Source: Solanum dulcamara (Eukaryota; Streptophyta; Magnoliopsida; Solanales; Solanaceae). From it: a stretch of 64,000 nucleotides of DNA. The DNA is taken from the NCBI RefSeq assembly GCF_947179165.1, contig NC_077242.1:31122597-31186596 (forward strand). The letters are read 5' to 3'. Below, one piece after another: positions 34,610-48,040 of the stretch (position 1 is the stretch's first letter; each line of letters begins with the position of its first letter). The translations under genes were made by a program, and so were the position numbers. The notes beneath the pieces are model-generated. The model saw only the letters and a program-made list of their open reading frames with translations, was not told where the DNA came from and searched no databases.

Positions 34610-35652
34610 ATGGATTGTTTAAAAAAACTAAAAATTATTAAAAATATGTTAAAAGAATAGATAGATTTACCTGTTAATCAAGATTTTTAAATACTTGGAT
34701 GATTCCAAAAGTGGATGTTCAAACTATTTATAAATTTGGCACATTTGAAAGATTTGCTGGTAAAACAACTGTTAAAACTACAGAATTAAGTTTTACCCTG
34801 GAAAAAGAGAGTGATATTTTTTATTTATTTACTCAGGATGATATTGATTACTATAAACATAAAGATTTTAATTATTTGCATATTGGATTAGTGCAAGTTG
34901 ATTTTAAACCTTTAACTTTAAAAGGTTTACCTGAATCTTTTATTGCTGCTTTAAGAAATGGTAGAAATTTGAATTGGAATAATTCTTTAATTGGTACAAT
35001 ACAATCTAGTTTGGCTTATGGTGATGTATATTTTAATGCATATCTAAATTTGAATGTTGCATTATCTGATGTGAATGTTTTACAGTCTTTGCTTTTAAAT
35101 ATAAAGATTAATGGTTATAATTATTTACCTGGAACTGAAATAATTTGTATTTGTACTAGAATTGTGTATCGACCTTTATATACTTTATCACCTAGGTGTC
35201 GTATTGCTGACGAAAATAATGAGACTGTATTGTTTGAAAATAATTTTTCTAAGTCTAAAATTATCACACGTAGATTAATTAAATGGAAAGAAACTAATTT
35301 CTCTGAAGAATGGATTATTGAGGAGGCTGCTGTCCCTCAAAATATTACTTGTGAAGAAATTTCTGAAATTTCCCAGACTTCAAATGGGACTGTTAGACTT
35401 TGTTTTAAAAACAATGATATTCCAAGAATTACTAATTCTTCCTCTAGATTAACTAGATCTGTTTCTTCATATATCTCTCCTGCTAATTATTTAGTAGATA
35501 TACCATCTAGGGTGTCTACTTCTCAGATTAGAAAAACTATTCCATAGAGATTTGATCATATAATAATTGGTAATAAAAATATTGCAAGAGGAGGAGATTT
35601 AAGCGAACCAACAAATTCTGAAATGAATTTTCCAAACGGTTTAGATGGATAG
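34610..35652 (+). pseudogene. EPRV movement protein (30K superfamily), broken
   Basis: ATG at 34610. The core from 34699 is open for 282 codons and has the layout of caulimovirid cell-to-cell movement proteins: a beta-rich core, a Gly-Leu-Val-Gln segment, Leu-Ala-Tyr-Gly-Asp followed by Asn-rich strands, and Tyr-Leu-Pro-Gly-Thr-Glu. Such proteins line plasmodesmata and move virus between cells. Breaks: Gln to TAG at 34658-34660, a lost base near 34685, and an in-frame TAG at 35545-35547. After that TAG the frame stays open for 34 codons to TAG 35650-35652, which overlaps the next ATG. The inverted copy carries the same internal TAG. Confidence 0.85.
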
Positions 35653-37890
35653 TACACCAATTGATTTTAGTCCAGAATCACCGGCGAGAAAACAAATATC
35701 GGATGAATTTTTTTATAAAAATTGGGAACCTTTTCGACAATGATTTTTTCAATCATTTTCCCCAGACGAAAGGACATATTTCCAAAAAGACTTTTATGCT
35801 GATTTGGCCAAAGAAAATGTTATGTTGTTATTTGTGCCTTGATTTATGATTAAATTTGTAGGACAATATTTATCTGTTATTGAGCATGAATATAGATTAT
35901 CTACTGGAGATATTGTTATTTCTTTTTTACCTCCGATGCAATCTTTTGAAATTTATAAAGAAGGAAAAACAATTAATTTTACTGCTTTTGCCATATTTTT
36001 TAATGATAAAAATGCTTTAGTAAATTGTGAGCATGTTAATTTATTATTAAAACAGCAGAATTATACTAATTATTATTTAAGTGTTTTGGGTGAACATATC
36101 ATGTCTTTACATAAGCATCTTGATAATTCTTTAAAACAGATTAAAATTTTACAGGAAAAAATCGATTTATTTACAAACAAAAAAGAAAATGGGGAACAAA
36201 AGATTGTTCGAAATACTTTACAACCACCTCCTAAAATTCCAGATTTCAAAATAGAATCTTCTGAAGATATTGAATAACTTTTAAGAGATAAACTGAAAAG
36301 TATAGATTTGTCTTCTCAAATTAAAAATCTGGATTTACAACATCAACCTGTTTTATCTGCAAAAGAGGAAGCATTTATTAATCAAAGAGCTAGACATGAT
36401 TTTTCTGTAAATAGAATTAACACTAAGTGGGCAGACAATCCTATTCAACGCATGTATTATTATAATAGGCCTACTACTATTGATGTTTTGAATGAAAAAT
36501 GGGAACATGTTTTTAATAACAGTTATAATTCTCGAGAGATTTATGAATGGAATATTGATGGTTTTAATGATAAACAGATTTTCACTACTGTACATAGAAT
36601 GTTAATGTATAATACAATTTCTAAGGTTAATAAAAATTCTGACAAAGAAATTGCATATATGATTATTGCTGGTTTTACTAGTCAGTTAAAAGGTTGGTGG
36701 ATAATTTTTTAAATGAGGAACACCGAACCACGATTATGAATACCACAACAGTACAGACTATAGCTGATCAATTAGCTTATCAAGCCACTGATGTTTCTAC
36801 TTCTGAAGGCCAAGAAAGGGCCAATGCCATTTGTACATTAGTCACTACTATGGTTGAATATTTTTGTGGTAGATGGACTGATGAAGCTGAAACAATTAGA
36901 ACTACTTTAAAGAATTTACGCTGTAGACAATTGTCTGATTTTAGATGGTATAAAGGTATTTTTTTTAGTAGAGTTATGGAATTACATGATTGCAGTCATG
37001 AACATTGGAAATCTAAATTTATTGATTGATTGCGTTCTATTTTTGCTGAACGTGTTAGAAAAACTCTTTGTGGTACGGAAGCTAAGATTCCTTATGAAAA
37101 ACTTACTTATGGTAAGATTATAAGTGTTTGTACCCAAGAAGGTTTAAATGTTTGTAATGATATTAAAATGAATTATCATATTACAAAAATAGATTAAATG
37201 AAAAACAATAATTGGGTGAAATTTTGTGATCAATTTGCTATTGATATGCCTATTACTGCAAGTAAGAAAAAGGTTTATCCTTCTAAAGAAAAGTTTTACA
37301 GAAAATCTCACAAGATGAAGCGTCGTGATGTATCTAAAACTGATTTGAAAGAATTTCCTAAAAAATATAGGAAAATGTATAAAAGGAAAGTTGGTAAGAA
37401 AGATTATAAGAAGCATGTTAAATGCCATAAATGTGGTAGGTATGGTCATTATGCCAATGAGTGTAAAACTCAGGAAAAGATTAAATCATTAGATTTAGAT
37501 GATAAATTAAAAGATTTTTTGTGTAAAATTCTTTTATATTCTGATAATGATGGTTCTCCTTCTGATACTGTTAAAACTAGTTCAGATTCTGTTTCTTCTT
37601 CTACCAAAAACCAAGTACGTATTTTACAAAATGAAAATTTATATTTAGAGTCTGACCGATCTTTTTCTGATAATGATTGTGTACCCTGTCAAAAATGATT
37701 GTCTTGTGAAAAAGTTGATAATTTGTATAATCTGTTATCCAATTTTCAGAATTTAACTTTGACTGTTATAGATGCTGATAAGATTTTTGATATTTTGAAG
37801 ACTGGTAAGGATAAAGATTTACGAAACAAGATTTTCGATACCATTTTTTATGAAGGTTCTAGTAGTAGTAAAATAAATGAAAAGCCTGCA
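35645..37890 (+). pseudogene. EPRV coat protein and CCHC, N-terminal part of polyprotein
   Basis: ATG at 35645 overlaps the movement-protein stop (ATGGATAG), a common caulimovirid arrangement. The frame runs with Trp to TGA near 35740 and another TGA near 35841, Gln to TAA at 36275-36277, and a missing G after Trp-Trp near 36700 that shifts to -1 (also missing in the inverted copy). The middle resembles coat/gag capsids (Gly-Phe-Thr...Lys-Gly-Trp-Trp). Further on come a TGA near 37028, a stop near 37197, a Lys/Arg-rich region and the CCHC knuckle (about 37423-37464). Gly to TGA at 37696-37698 follows. The gene is cut at 37890 by element C and continues at 47451. Confidence 0.87.
37886..37890 (+). 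repeat. Left target-site duplication CTGCA
   Basis: Five bases before the LTR edge TGTTACGATC, repeated at 47451-47455 after GGATGTTACA. Confidence 0.93.
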
Positions 37891-40161
37891 TGTTACGATC
37901 CAAGCCTAGGGCCTAGACGTGACATGGCGAATGAGGAACCCAAACGTACCTCAATCAAGCCTCTTAGCATTCTTCAACTTACATATGTCCAACAATACCT
38001 CTAACTATTAGATTTAATGGGGCGAAGACAAGTCCCTAGCTCACCCTTAATTATAATAGAAGAAATGTCATAGTAAAATATCTTAACATATCATAAGCTA
38101 GAAAGATAAAGGAGTATTATTCCCAGAACATGGGAACTCACCAAAAGTAGTCTTCAATGGAATATCAACTAGCCACGTGGAGGAGAACGAGGAGGAGCAC
38201 TGATCCCTACATGATGATATCATGTAGGCAAAAGAGTATGCGTTAGTACTTTGAATGTACTAAGTATGTAAGGATGCATGAACATTGAGGAAAACATTAA
38301 AACATTTATGTAATATGGAACATAATTTAATGGATGCATAATAAAGCATATATATATCCTTTAAAACATTCATTTTGTGGGAAATTAACCATAACCGACA
38401 TTTAAGACCATGCGAGCTATTATATGGAATCCAACATAATCCCCTACGTTGGCCGGGGAGACTACTTGCCGGGTAGAACTCCGTCAACTTCATTCATTTC
38501 TTTAACTTTAACTTTAAGGGCTTTCATGGATCCATTAGTCTAAGCCTACAAGTGCTCCTATGTTAGCACATAGTTAATGAGACAAGGGGTTGCTACTAGG
38601 ATTCCCTTACCGAATCCTACCTCAATGCCTCATTCGATGCTAAGTCAATCCCACGGAATAGTTTAATACTTCAAAATATTCATAGCATATAACTTGAGAA
38701 TTCAAACATCATATTCGGTAGAATAGCTCATTAAAACATTTGATAATTCCAATATGCAAGAATTGTCCTTATTGCATAAAGAATCCATCATTCATATCAT
38801 TTCATCATTCTTTCATTTCATAAGACTCCCTTTTTGATCATAGATATTGCTTTCATAAATATTTATTTGTAGTCAAAGCTTTTAAGTCAAACTTTATTAA
38901 AAACATAGTAAAACTAGGTGCTTCCTTCTTTTCACTTCAACTTGCAAATATGTATGTAAATAAATATTTATAAATACTTTGAAATCCATTAATTAAAAAT
39001 CATGCTTTAAACAACTCACCATGAATTTCAAGAACCTTTAAATAGATAAATAAAAGAATTACTTGTAAATCATCAATTCATACATATGAAATTATGTTGC
39101 ATCAAAATAGAGCAATAATCATTAGTTTAACCATGATTCACACTATTAAGTAAAATTAAGAATTAACATAAGAAAATATTACTTGAAATCAAGATATTTA
39201 ATTGAAAGAGTTTTTGGACTACATGGATGGAAGAATCCATGGATAAACACCCACATAACTTAGAGTAAAGCTTAAAGAAAATAAGCATAATTTATCATAT
39301 AATTAAAATAATTTAGACATGAGAGTGGAAGAAATACTCTCATTGAAACCTTACCTACCTGGAGACCGAAGCTTTAGTTGGTACCGAAAGACTTAATGAA
39401 CACTCTTGAGTCCTAGCTTCTCTCCTCGCCGGAACGTTTTGTGTACTATCCGGAGTATATGAATTATCGAAATAGTATTTCTTCACTACTAAGAACTAAA
39501 ACTATATTTGAAAATGTGTAAAGAAGTGTATAGAGAGAAGATTTGCTTGAGAAAGCTTGATGAAGATAATGAGGAAATAAGGTGGGTATTTATAGGTGGG
39601 AAAGAGGGACCTAACAATAAATAAAATAATTATAAAGAAAAATCTGAAAATTTAGTGGATTATATTGATGTCATGGATGATGTTAAATGGAGGACAATTT
39701 ATGTCATGAGTGATGTCAAATGTATCTAGATCTTTCTATGGTAGGTGAAATGAGTTATCTTTGACAGAATACTCTTTTTGGGAGCTGCGTTTGAATAAGA
39801 TAAATTCCTTATTAGGATTTGGTGTCTTCATAAGAATTGTAGATATGGAAGTCTAGTTTCATATAGTTTAGGAATCAACCAATTTGGATAAAGCTACAGT
39901 GAGATATGATTTTTCTTCTATAAACACTCATTTCCGTCTCAGCATCCTACCTTACAAAAATTAATTTATTTGACCTACTTAACCTCCGAATCTTAAAATA
40001 TGGTCTCATAAATGTTGTAGGTAATGATCTTGTGGTTACTCAGAAATTTGAATCACTCAATTTAGATATTCCTATGAAAAGTTATGCCCAAAATACAGAG
40101 GTTGTATCATGTTTAGGCGAAAATTGAAACATCGTATACAACGTTTTTAGGGGATGTTACA
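37891..40161 (-). mobile_element. Element C 3' LTR
   Basis: 2271 bases. The edge reads TGTTACGATCC instead of the family TGTCACGACCC. A short patch near 38919-38935 (CTTCCTTCTTTT) differs from all sister LTRs. TATA region (- strand) at 39586-39595. Confidence 0.93.
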
Positions 40162-40176
40162 TTATCTCCCCCTTGG
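40162..40176 (-). other. Polypurine tract of C
   Basis: On the - strand this is AAGGGGGAGATAA with flanking purines, against the 3' LTR. The noncoding stretch 40177-40364 separates it from the gag-pol stop. Confidence 0.8.
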
Positions 40177-40364
40177 GAACATTTGTCCTCGAATGAGGAA
40201 AGACTTAGCTTGAGTAGAGTAGAGTGTTAACAAACAACCTATCATTAATGCAACAGTGTAATTTAAAATATCATTTAAAATATATTTCATAATTTTGCAA
40301 GCATTTGACAAGAAACTTTGAGATGCAAAGATTTTAAGTAATTGAGCAAGGACAACTTAATACC

Positions 40365-43300
40365 TTAGGTTTGGGTAGAGGGGAAAAGATGAGGGTATCT
40401 CTTAATCATATCCGCTTCCGCTTCCCATGTTGCACTTTCTATTTGTTGATTCCTCCAAAGGACTTTAACAGATGCAACTTCTTTGTTTCTCAATCTCTTA
40501 ACTTGTCGATCCAAAATTTCCACAGGAACTTCTTTATAGGTCAAGTTTTCTTCAATAGTCACTACTCCCATAGGTACAATGGAACTAGGATCACCCACAC
40601 TTTTTTTCAATATAGACACGTGAAACACCGGATGAACCATGGCCATTTCCAATGGTAATTCCAACTCATATGCAACCTTACCAACACGTCTCACGATTCT
40701 ATAAGGCCCTACATATCTAGGTCTCAATTTACCTTTCTTACCAAATTGAACCACACCTTTGATGGGTGAAACCTTCAGATACACCCAATCATCCACATTA
40801 AACTCAAGATCCCTTCTTCTAGTGTCAGAATAGGACTTTTGACGACTTTGAGCCGTCTTCAACCTTTCTCTAATGATCTTCACCTTCTTTAAAGCATCAA
40901 GTACCAAATCGGGGCCCAACAAGGTCATCTCGCCTACTTCGAACCAACCAACTGGTGATCTTCATCGTCTCCCATACAAAGCCTCAAACGGCGCCATCTC
41001 AATACTTGAGTGGTAACTATTATTATAGGAAAACTCGATGAGAGGTAGATGATCATCCCAATTCCCTTTAAACTCCAACACATAAGCCCTTAACATATCC
41101 TCTAGTGTTTGAATCGTCCTTTCAACTTGCCCATCCGTTTGAGGATGGAATGCTGTGCTCAACTTTACCTTAGTACTGAGGCCTTTTTGAAATGATCTCC
41201 AGAAGTGTGAAGTGAATTGGGTACCACGATCCGAAATAATGGATAATGGCACACCATGCAACCTCACCAACTCTCGAATATACAACTTAGCATAGTCTTC
41301 AGCACTATAGGAAGTTTTAATCGGTAGGAAGTGAGTTGACTTAGTCATTCTATCAATAATTACCCAAATCGAGTCATGACGCTTCCGGGTATGAGGCAAA
41401 CCCACTACAAAATCTATATTCACATCTTCCCACTTCCAAGTAGGGATTTCAATGTCTTGAGCTAGTCCACCCGGCCTTTGATGTTCGGCCTTCACTTGTT
41501 GGCAATTTGTACATTCGAACACAAACCTTGCTATGTCCTTCATCATGCCACCCCACCAATACAACTCATTTAAGTCTCGGTACATTTTTGTTGAACCGGG
41601 ATGAATGGAGTATCTAGAATTATGAGCCTCCATCAAGATCAAACTCCTTAGGCCATCCACATCTGGAACACATATCCGACCTTTGTAGTATAGAACCCCA
41701 TCTCCCTCTTGGGAAAAGACCTCTATCTTCTTTTCCTTTACCAACTTCTTTAACTCAATAAACTTTAGGTCAAGATCTTGCTTTGTTTTAACATCCACCA
41801 CCAAAGAGGATTCAGACCTATTTTGAACAACCATACCCCTATCATTAGTACTACCCAACTTCACCCCTAATCTAGCCAATCGGTGAACATCTTTCACCAA
41901 CTCCCTCTTCCTTTCATCCACATAGGCCACACTCCCTATAGATACTCTACTAAGTGCATCAGCAACCACATTGGCTTTACCCGGATGATAGTGCACACTC
42001 ATGTCATAGTTCTTAAGGAGTTCTAGCCACCTCCTTTGCCTTAGATTAAGGTCCTTTTGGGTGAACACATATTGAAGACTCTTATGATCAGTATACACAT
42101 CCACATGTACCCCATATAGGTAATGCCTCCAAATCTTTAGAGCAAAAACAACGACTGCTAATTCAAGGTCATGGGTAGGGTAGTTGCGCTCATGCACCTT
42201 TAATTGCCTAGAAGCATAGGCTATTACCTTGCCTTTTTGCATTAAGACACAACCTAAACCAATCTTTAAAGCATCACAATAAACTACAAACCCTTCTAAT
42301 CCTTCTGGGAGAGTCAAAATAGGAGCAGAGGTAAGTCGATCTTTTAAGGTCTGGAAACTCTTCTCACACTCATCTGTCCATATGAATTTGGATTTCTTTT
42401 GGGTCAATTTTGTCATAAGAGATGAAATAGAAGAAAAGCCTTTGACGAACCTTCTATAGTACCCGGCTAGACCTAAGAAGCTCCTAATGTCTGAAGGAGA
42501 TAATGGTCTAGGTCAATTTTTGACTGCCTCTATTTTCTTAGGATCAACCTTGATTCCATCACCGGACACTACGTGACCAAGAAATGCTACCTCCTTTAAC
42601 CAAAATTCACACTTACTAAATTTTGCAAATAATTGTTTATCCCTCAATGTTTGAAGCACAACTCTCAAGTGATTTTTATGTTCTTCCTCACCCCGAGAGT
42701 AAATTAAAATATCATCAATAAAGACTACTACAAAGGTATCAAGGTAAGGTTTGAACACCCTATTCATCAAGTCCATAAACACTGCCGGTGCATTCGTCAA
42801 CCCAAAACTCATCACCACAAAATCATAGTGACCATACCTTGTTCGGAAGGCTGTTTTGGGAATGTCACACTCCCTTACCCGTAGTTGGTGGTAGCCGGAC
42901 CGAAGGTCAATCTTGGAGAAGTGACTTGCCCCTTGTAATTGATCAAACAAGTCATCTATTCTAGGGAGTGGGTACTTGTTCTTAATGGTCATCTTATTTA
43001 ATTGCTGGTAGTCTATGCACATTCGAAGTGACCCATCCTTCTTTCTTATAAATAGAACGGGAGCACTCCATGACGAAATACTTGGTCTTATGAACCCCTT
43101 CTCTAACAAGTCCTTTAATTGTTCCTTCAGCCCTTTCAATTCTGTTGGGACCATGTGGTAAGAAGGAATAGAGATAGGTTGGGTATCAGGGAGGAGATCG
43201 ATACCAAAATCAACTTCCCTTTCGGGAGGGACACCGAGAAGGTCATCAGGAAAGACATCGGAGAATTCATTGACTATAGGAACCGACTCAAGAGAAGGAC

Positions 43301-44927
43301 TTTTGGAGTTGACATCCCTAACCCTCACAATATGGTAAATACATCCCTTAGAAATCATTTTGCGAGCCTTAAGATAAGAAATAAACTGACCCTTCACCAC
43401 CGAATCACGACCCTGCCATTCAATAACAGGCTCATTTGGAAATTGGAACTTGACTCGACGATTCCTACAATCTATAGAAGTATAAGATGCATGTAACCAA
43501 TCCATCCCAAGAATGACATCGAAATCTATCATGTCAAGCTCAATGAGATCACAAGGAATAACTTTATGCAAGATAGACACAAGGCAACCCCTATAGACCT
43601 TTCTAGCAATAACTGACTCACAAATAGGGGTAGACACCAAATAAGGCTCTAATAACATTTCAGGTAAAACATCAAATCTATTAGCAAGGAATAGAGTAAC
43701 AAAAGATAAATTTGCACCCGGATCTAATAGTGCATACACATCAAAAGAAAAGACCTTTAACATACTGGTAATGACATTGGGTGCATCCTTAACCTCTTGT
43801 CTCCCATGCAAGGCGTAAAAGCAGTTGGTGCGTTGGACACCTTCTTGGACTTGTTGACCATGAGCAATTTTTCCTTGAGTCCTACCACCACCATCTCTAC
43901 AATCCTTAGCATGGTGGCCCAGCTTGCCACACTTAAAGCATGCATTGGAGCCAGCTAAGCATTCCCCTTTGTGAGTCCTTCCACACTTCTTGCAAGCAGG
44001 GAAAGTTTGAGTAGCAACATTCTCTCTTGGAATTATTGGTTTACCACTCTTGTCCTTGTTGAACTTTGGAGGAGGAGTATTGGTGGAACCTTGTCCCATA
44101 AATCGTTGCCCACCTTGGCCTTTGCCATTGTTACCATGATCGGACCTTTGAGGGTTAAACCCTCCACCATCCATTCTAGCCTTTTTGAACCCCATTGATC
44201 TCTCTCTAAGCTTCTCTTCTTCGATTTGTTCTGCGTAAGTCATTAACTGAGAGATGTCCATCTCCTTGACCAACATGGCCGTTTTGTACTCCTTGGACAC
44301 CAAGCTTGAGATACCGGAAATAAACTTGCTCATCCTAGCTCTTGGGTCAGAGACCATGAAGAGAGCATACTTTGACAACTTAGTGAATTTGAGAGAATAC
44401 TCCCTCACGCTCATACTTCCTTGACGGAGGTTGATGAACTCTTGGATTTTGGCCTCCCTTAGCTCTAATGGGAAGAAGCGGTCTAGGAAGGCACCTTTAA
44501 ACTCTTCCCATCCTATCGACCCTAATTCTTCATCCTTCTTAACAATCCATTATTTGTTCCACACTCGAGCCACACTTTTGAGTTGATAGGCCACTAGCTC
44601 AGCCTTCTCATTTAGTGTCACACCCATGATAGCCACAATTCGGTACACCTCATTAATGAACTCCATAGGGTCCTCATCTAGTTTAGAACCATCGAACTTG
44701 GGCGGATTCATCCTTTGGAAATCCCGAATCCTAGAGGCTAGATTTTGCATTTGGGGAGGTGGAACACCTAGATTCCCTTGGTTGGCTACGACTTGAGCTA
44801 ACAAAGTAATAACATTGCGAAACTAAGCATGGGTTACCCCATCCTCATGATGTTGGGCATTGGGAACCGGAGGAGTTTGGTCCTCATCGTCAACCCCTGC
44901 TCTTCGAGGTGGTCTTCTATGAGTCAT
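40365..44927 (-). pseudogene. Element C gag-pol, one frame with four stops
   Basis: ATG at 44927, family stop at 40365-40367, about 1520 codons in one uninterrupted frame apart from four nonsense codons. These are Glu to TAG (44823-44825), Gln to TAA (44550-44552), Trp to TGA (42513-42515) and Cys to TGA (40962-40964). Domains in order: gag with two zinc knuckles (about 43900-43990), protease Asp-Pro-Gly-Ala (43713-43724), RT Phe-Ile-Asp-Asp (42711-42722), RNase H, HHCC integrase and chromodomain-like tail. The Cys to TGA stop is shared with A', so the parent copy probably already had it and moved with proteins supplied in trans. Confidence 0.92.
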
Positions 44928-45113
44928 TATCTAGAGCACACAAAATGGGACGTTAGTTAAAGGAAAACTTAGGATGCTCTAAGGCACGACATGAATTTGA
45001 AAGAAGTGAAAAATTTTCCTAAAGGCACGACATAATTGTGCGCGCTTCACAACCATGAACAAGACCCTATTTGACGCGGTATGTTGGACTCCAAGGATCG
45101 TTCAAAACCTTGG

Positions 45114-45125
45114 GCTCTGATACCA
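45114..45125 (-). other. Primer-binding site of C
   Basis: On the - strand TGGTATCAGAGC, 4 bases inside the 5' LTR. The 44928-45113 leader is noncoding and carries a short deletion compared with B. Confidence 0.9.
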
Positions 45126-45129
45126 AGTT

Positions 45130-47450
45130 TGTCACGACCCAAGCCTAGGGCCTAGACGTGACATGGCGAATGAAGAACCCGAAAGTACCTCAATTAAGCC
45201 TCTTAGCATTCTTTTAGCCTTTCATAGTTAATGATGATAAATAAACAAGCGGAAATCATAATAGTAAATCTTTAACTTACATATGTCCAACAATACCTCT
45301 AACTATTAGATTTAATGGGGCTAAGACAAGTCCCTAGCTCACCCTTAATTATAATAGAAGAAATGCCATAGTAAAATATCTTAACATATCATAAGCTAGA
45401 AAGATAAAGGAGTATTGTTACCGGAACATGGGAACTCACCAAAAGTAGTCTTCAATGGAATATCAACTAGCCACGTAGAGGAGAACGAGGAGGAGCACTG
45501 ATCCCTACAAGGTGATATCATATAGGCAGAAGAGTATGCGTTAGTACTTTGAATGTACTAAGTATGTAAGGATGCATGAAAATTGAGGAAAACATTAAAA
45601 CATTTATGTAATATGGAACATAATTTAATGGATGCATAATAAATCATATATATATATCCTTTAAAACATTCATTTTGTGGGAAATTAACCATAACCGACA
45701 TTTAAGACCATGCGAGCTATTACATGGAATCCAACATAACCCCTTACGTTGGCCAGGGAGACTACTTGCCAGGTAGAACTCTGTCAACTTCATTCATTTC
45801 TTTAACTTTAACTTTAAGGGCTTTCATGGATCCATTAGCCTAAGCCTACAAGGGCTCCTATGTTGGCACATAGTTAATGAGACAAGGGGTTGCTACTAGG
45901 ATTCCCTTACCGAATCCCACCTCAATGTCTCATTCGGTGCTAAGTCAATCCCACGGAATAGTTTAATACTTCAAAATATTCATAGCATATAACTTGAGAA
46001 TTCAAACATCATATTCGGTAGAATAGCTCATTAAAACATTTGATAATTCAAATATGCAAGAATTGTACTTATTGCATAAAGAATCCATCATTCATATCAT
46101 TTCATCATTCTTTCATTTCATAAGACTCCCTTTTTGATCATAGATATTGCTTTCATAAACATTTATTTGGAGTCAAAGCTTTCAAGTCAAACTTTATTAA
46201 AAACATAGTAAAACTAGATGGGTTCAAATCACTTCAACTTGCAAATATGTATGTAAATAAATATACATAAATACTTTGAAATCCATTAATTAAAAATCAT
46301 GCTTTAAATAACCCACCATGAATTTCAAGAACCTTTAAATAGATAAATAAAAGAATTACTTGTAAATCATCAATTCATACATATGAAATTATGTTGCATC
46401 AAAATAGAGCAATAATCATTAGTTTAACCATGATTCATACTATTAAGTAAAATTAAGACTTAACATAAGAAAATATTACTTGAAATCAAGATATTTAATT
46501 GAAAGAGTTTTTGGACTACATGGATGGAAGAACCCATGGATAAACACCCACATAACTTAGAGTAAAGCTTAAAAAAAATAAGTATAATTTATCATATAAT
46601 CAATATAATTTAGACATGAGAGTGGAAGGAATACTCTCATTGAAACCTTACATACCTGGAGACCGAAGCTTTAGTTGGTACCGAAAGACTTAATGAACAC
46701 TCTTGAGTCCTAGCTTCTCTCCTCGCCGGAACGTTTTGTGTACTACCCGGAGTATATGAATCACCGAAATAGTATTTCTTCACTACTAAGAACTAAAACT
46801 ATATTTGAGAATGAGTAAATAGAGAGAAGAGTTGTTTAAGAAAGCTTGATGAATAAAATGAGGAAATAAGGTGGGTATTTATAGGTGGGAAAGAGGGACC
46901 TAACAATAAATAAAATAATTATTAAGAAAAATCTAAAAATTTAGTAGAATATATTGATGTCATGGATGATGTTAAATGGAGGACAATTTATGTCATGAGT
47001 GATGTCAAATGTATCTAGATCTTTCTATAGTAGGTGAAATGAGTTATCTTTGACAGAATACTCTTTTTGAGAGCTGCGTTTGAATAAGATAAATTCCTTA
47101 TTAGGATTTGGTGTCTTCATAAGAATTGTAGATATGGAAGTCTAGTTTCATATAGTTCAGGAATCAACCAATTTGGATAAAGCTACAGTGAGAAATGATG
47201 TTTCTTCTATAAATACTCATTTCCGTCTCAGCATCCTACCTTATAAAAATTAATTTATTTGACCTACTTAACCTCCGAATCTTAAAATATGATCTCATAA
47301 AAGTTGTAGGTAATGATCTTGTGGTTACTCAGAAATTTGAATCACTCAATTTGGATATTCCTATGAAAAGTTATGCCCAAAATACAGAGGCTGTATCATG
47401 TTTAGGTGAAAATTGAAACTTCGTAGACAACGTTTTTAGGGGATGTTACA
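45130..47450 (-). mobile_element. Element C 5' LTR
   Basis: 2321 bases. TATA region (- strand) at 46875-46884. The segment 46747-47025 is identical to 59160-59438 in the LTR of element D and includes a short deletion (GAATGAGTAAATAGAGAG) that no other LTR of this family in the window has. Confidence 0.93.
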
Positions 47451-47455
47451 CTGCA

Positions 47456-48040
47456 GATATTATCAGACAACCTACATATTACTCTATGGCTAATTTAAAG
47501 CAAATTTTGAACCAAAGAAATTTCTTTTTAAAAGATATTACTACTTCTGATTTACAACAGGAAATTGGTATTTTAAAGGAAGAAATTACTCAATTGAAAG
47601 CCCAAAACAAAAGTATTCATAAACGGATTTCAAGTCTGGAAGATTCTAGAACTTTGATTTGCTTTTACAGGCTAATAATCCTGATGAAAATAATAAATAG
47701 ATCATATTAGAACCCAATTTGCAAAATACGAATGACGATTTTCTGAAAGTGATTAGGTTTGATACTAATAATGAATTTTTACAAAAGCTTAGTATTATTA
47801 CTTCACAAAAATTTTATATTAATATTACTTTGCAAATAGATTATAATTTTCGTAAATAATTTATTGCTTTATTTGATAGTGGTGCAGATGTTAATTGTGT
47901 GCAAGAAGGAATTATTCCTTCTAGATATTTTCATAAGACTATCCATTATTTAAGATCTGCTAATAGTAGTAAAATGAAATTACGTTATAAATTACCTAAA
48001 ATATTTTTGTGTAATAATGGTGTTTGTTTACCTCAAATTT
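47456..48040 (+). pseudogene. EPRV linker and protease fragment
   Basis: The polyprotein of 35645-37890 resumes after element C. A coiled-coil-like Glu/Lys/Gln-rich stretch (about 47550-47640) is followed by a lost base near 47655 and then the protease motif Asp-Ser-Gly-Ala near 47874-47885. Stops include those near 47698 and 47858. The fragment ends at about 48040, before the RT, fused to viral leader through a short T run. Confidence 0.82.

Larger units (their letters stand above)
37891..47450 (-). mobile_element. Element C, full-length Ty3/gypsy (Tekay-like)
   Basis: A complete 9560-base element on the - strand: LTR 47450-45130, primer site, gag-pol, polypurine tract, LTR 40161-37891. The target duplication CTGCA is at 37886-37890 and 47451-47455. 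The EPRV polyprotein is continuous across it. The coding frame contains nonsense codons but I see no frameshift. Confidence 0.95.

Noticed and set aside
36692..36712. Possible -1 ribosomal frameshift at TTTTTTA after the Trp-Trp codons
   Set aside because: The heptamer is in phase with the downstream frame, not the upstream one, so it would not work as a classic slippery site. A shared one-base loss is simpler.
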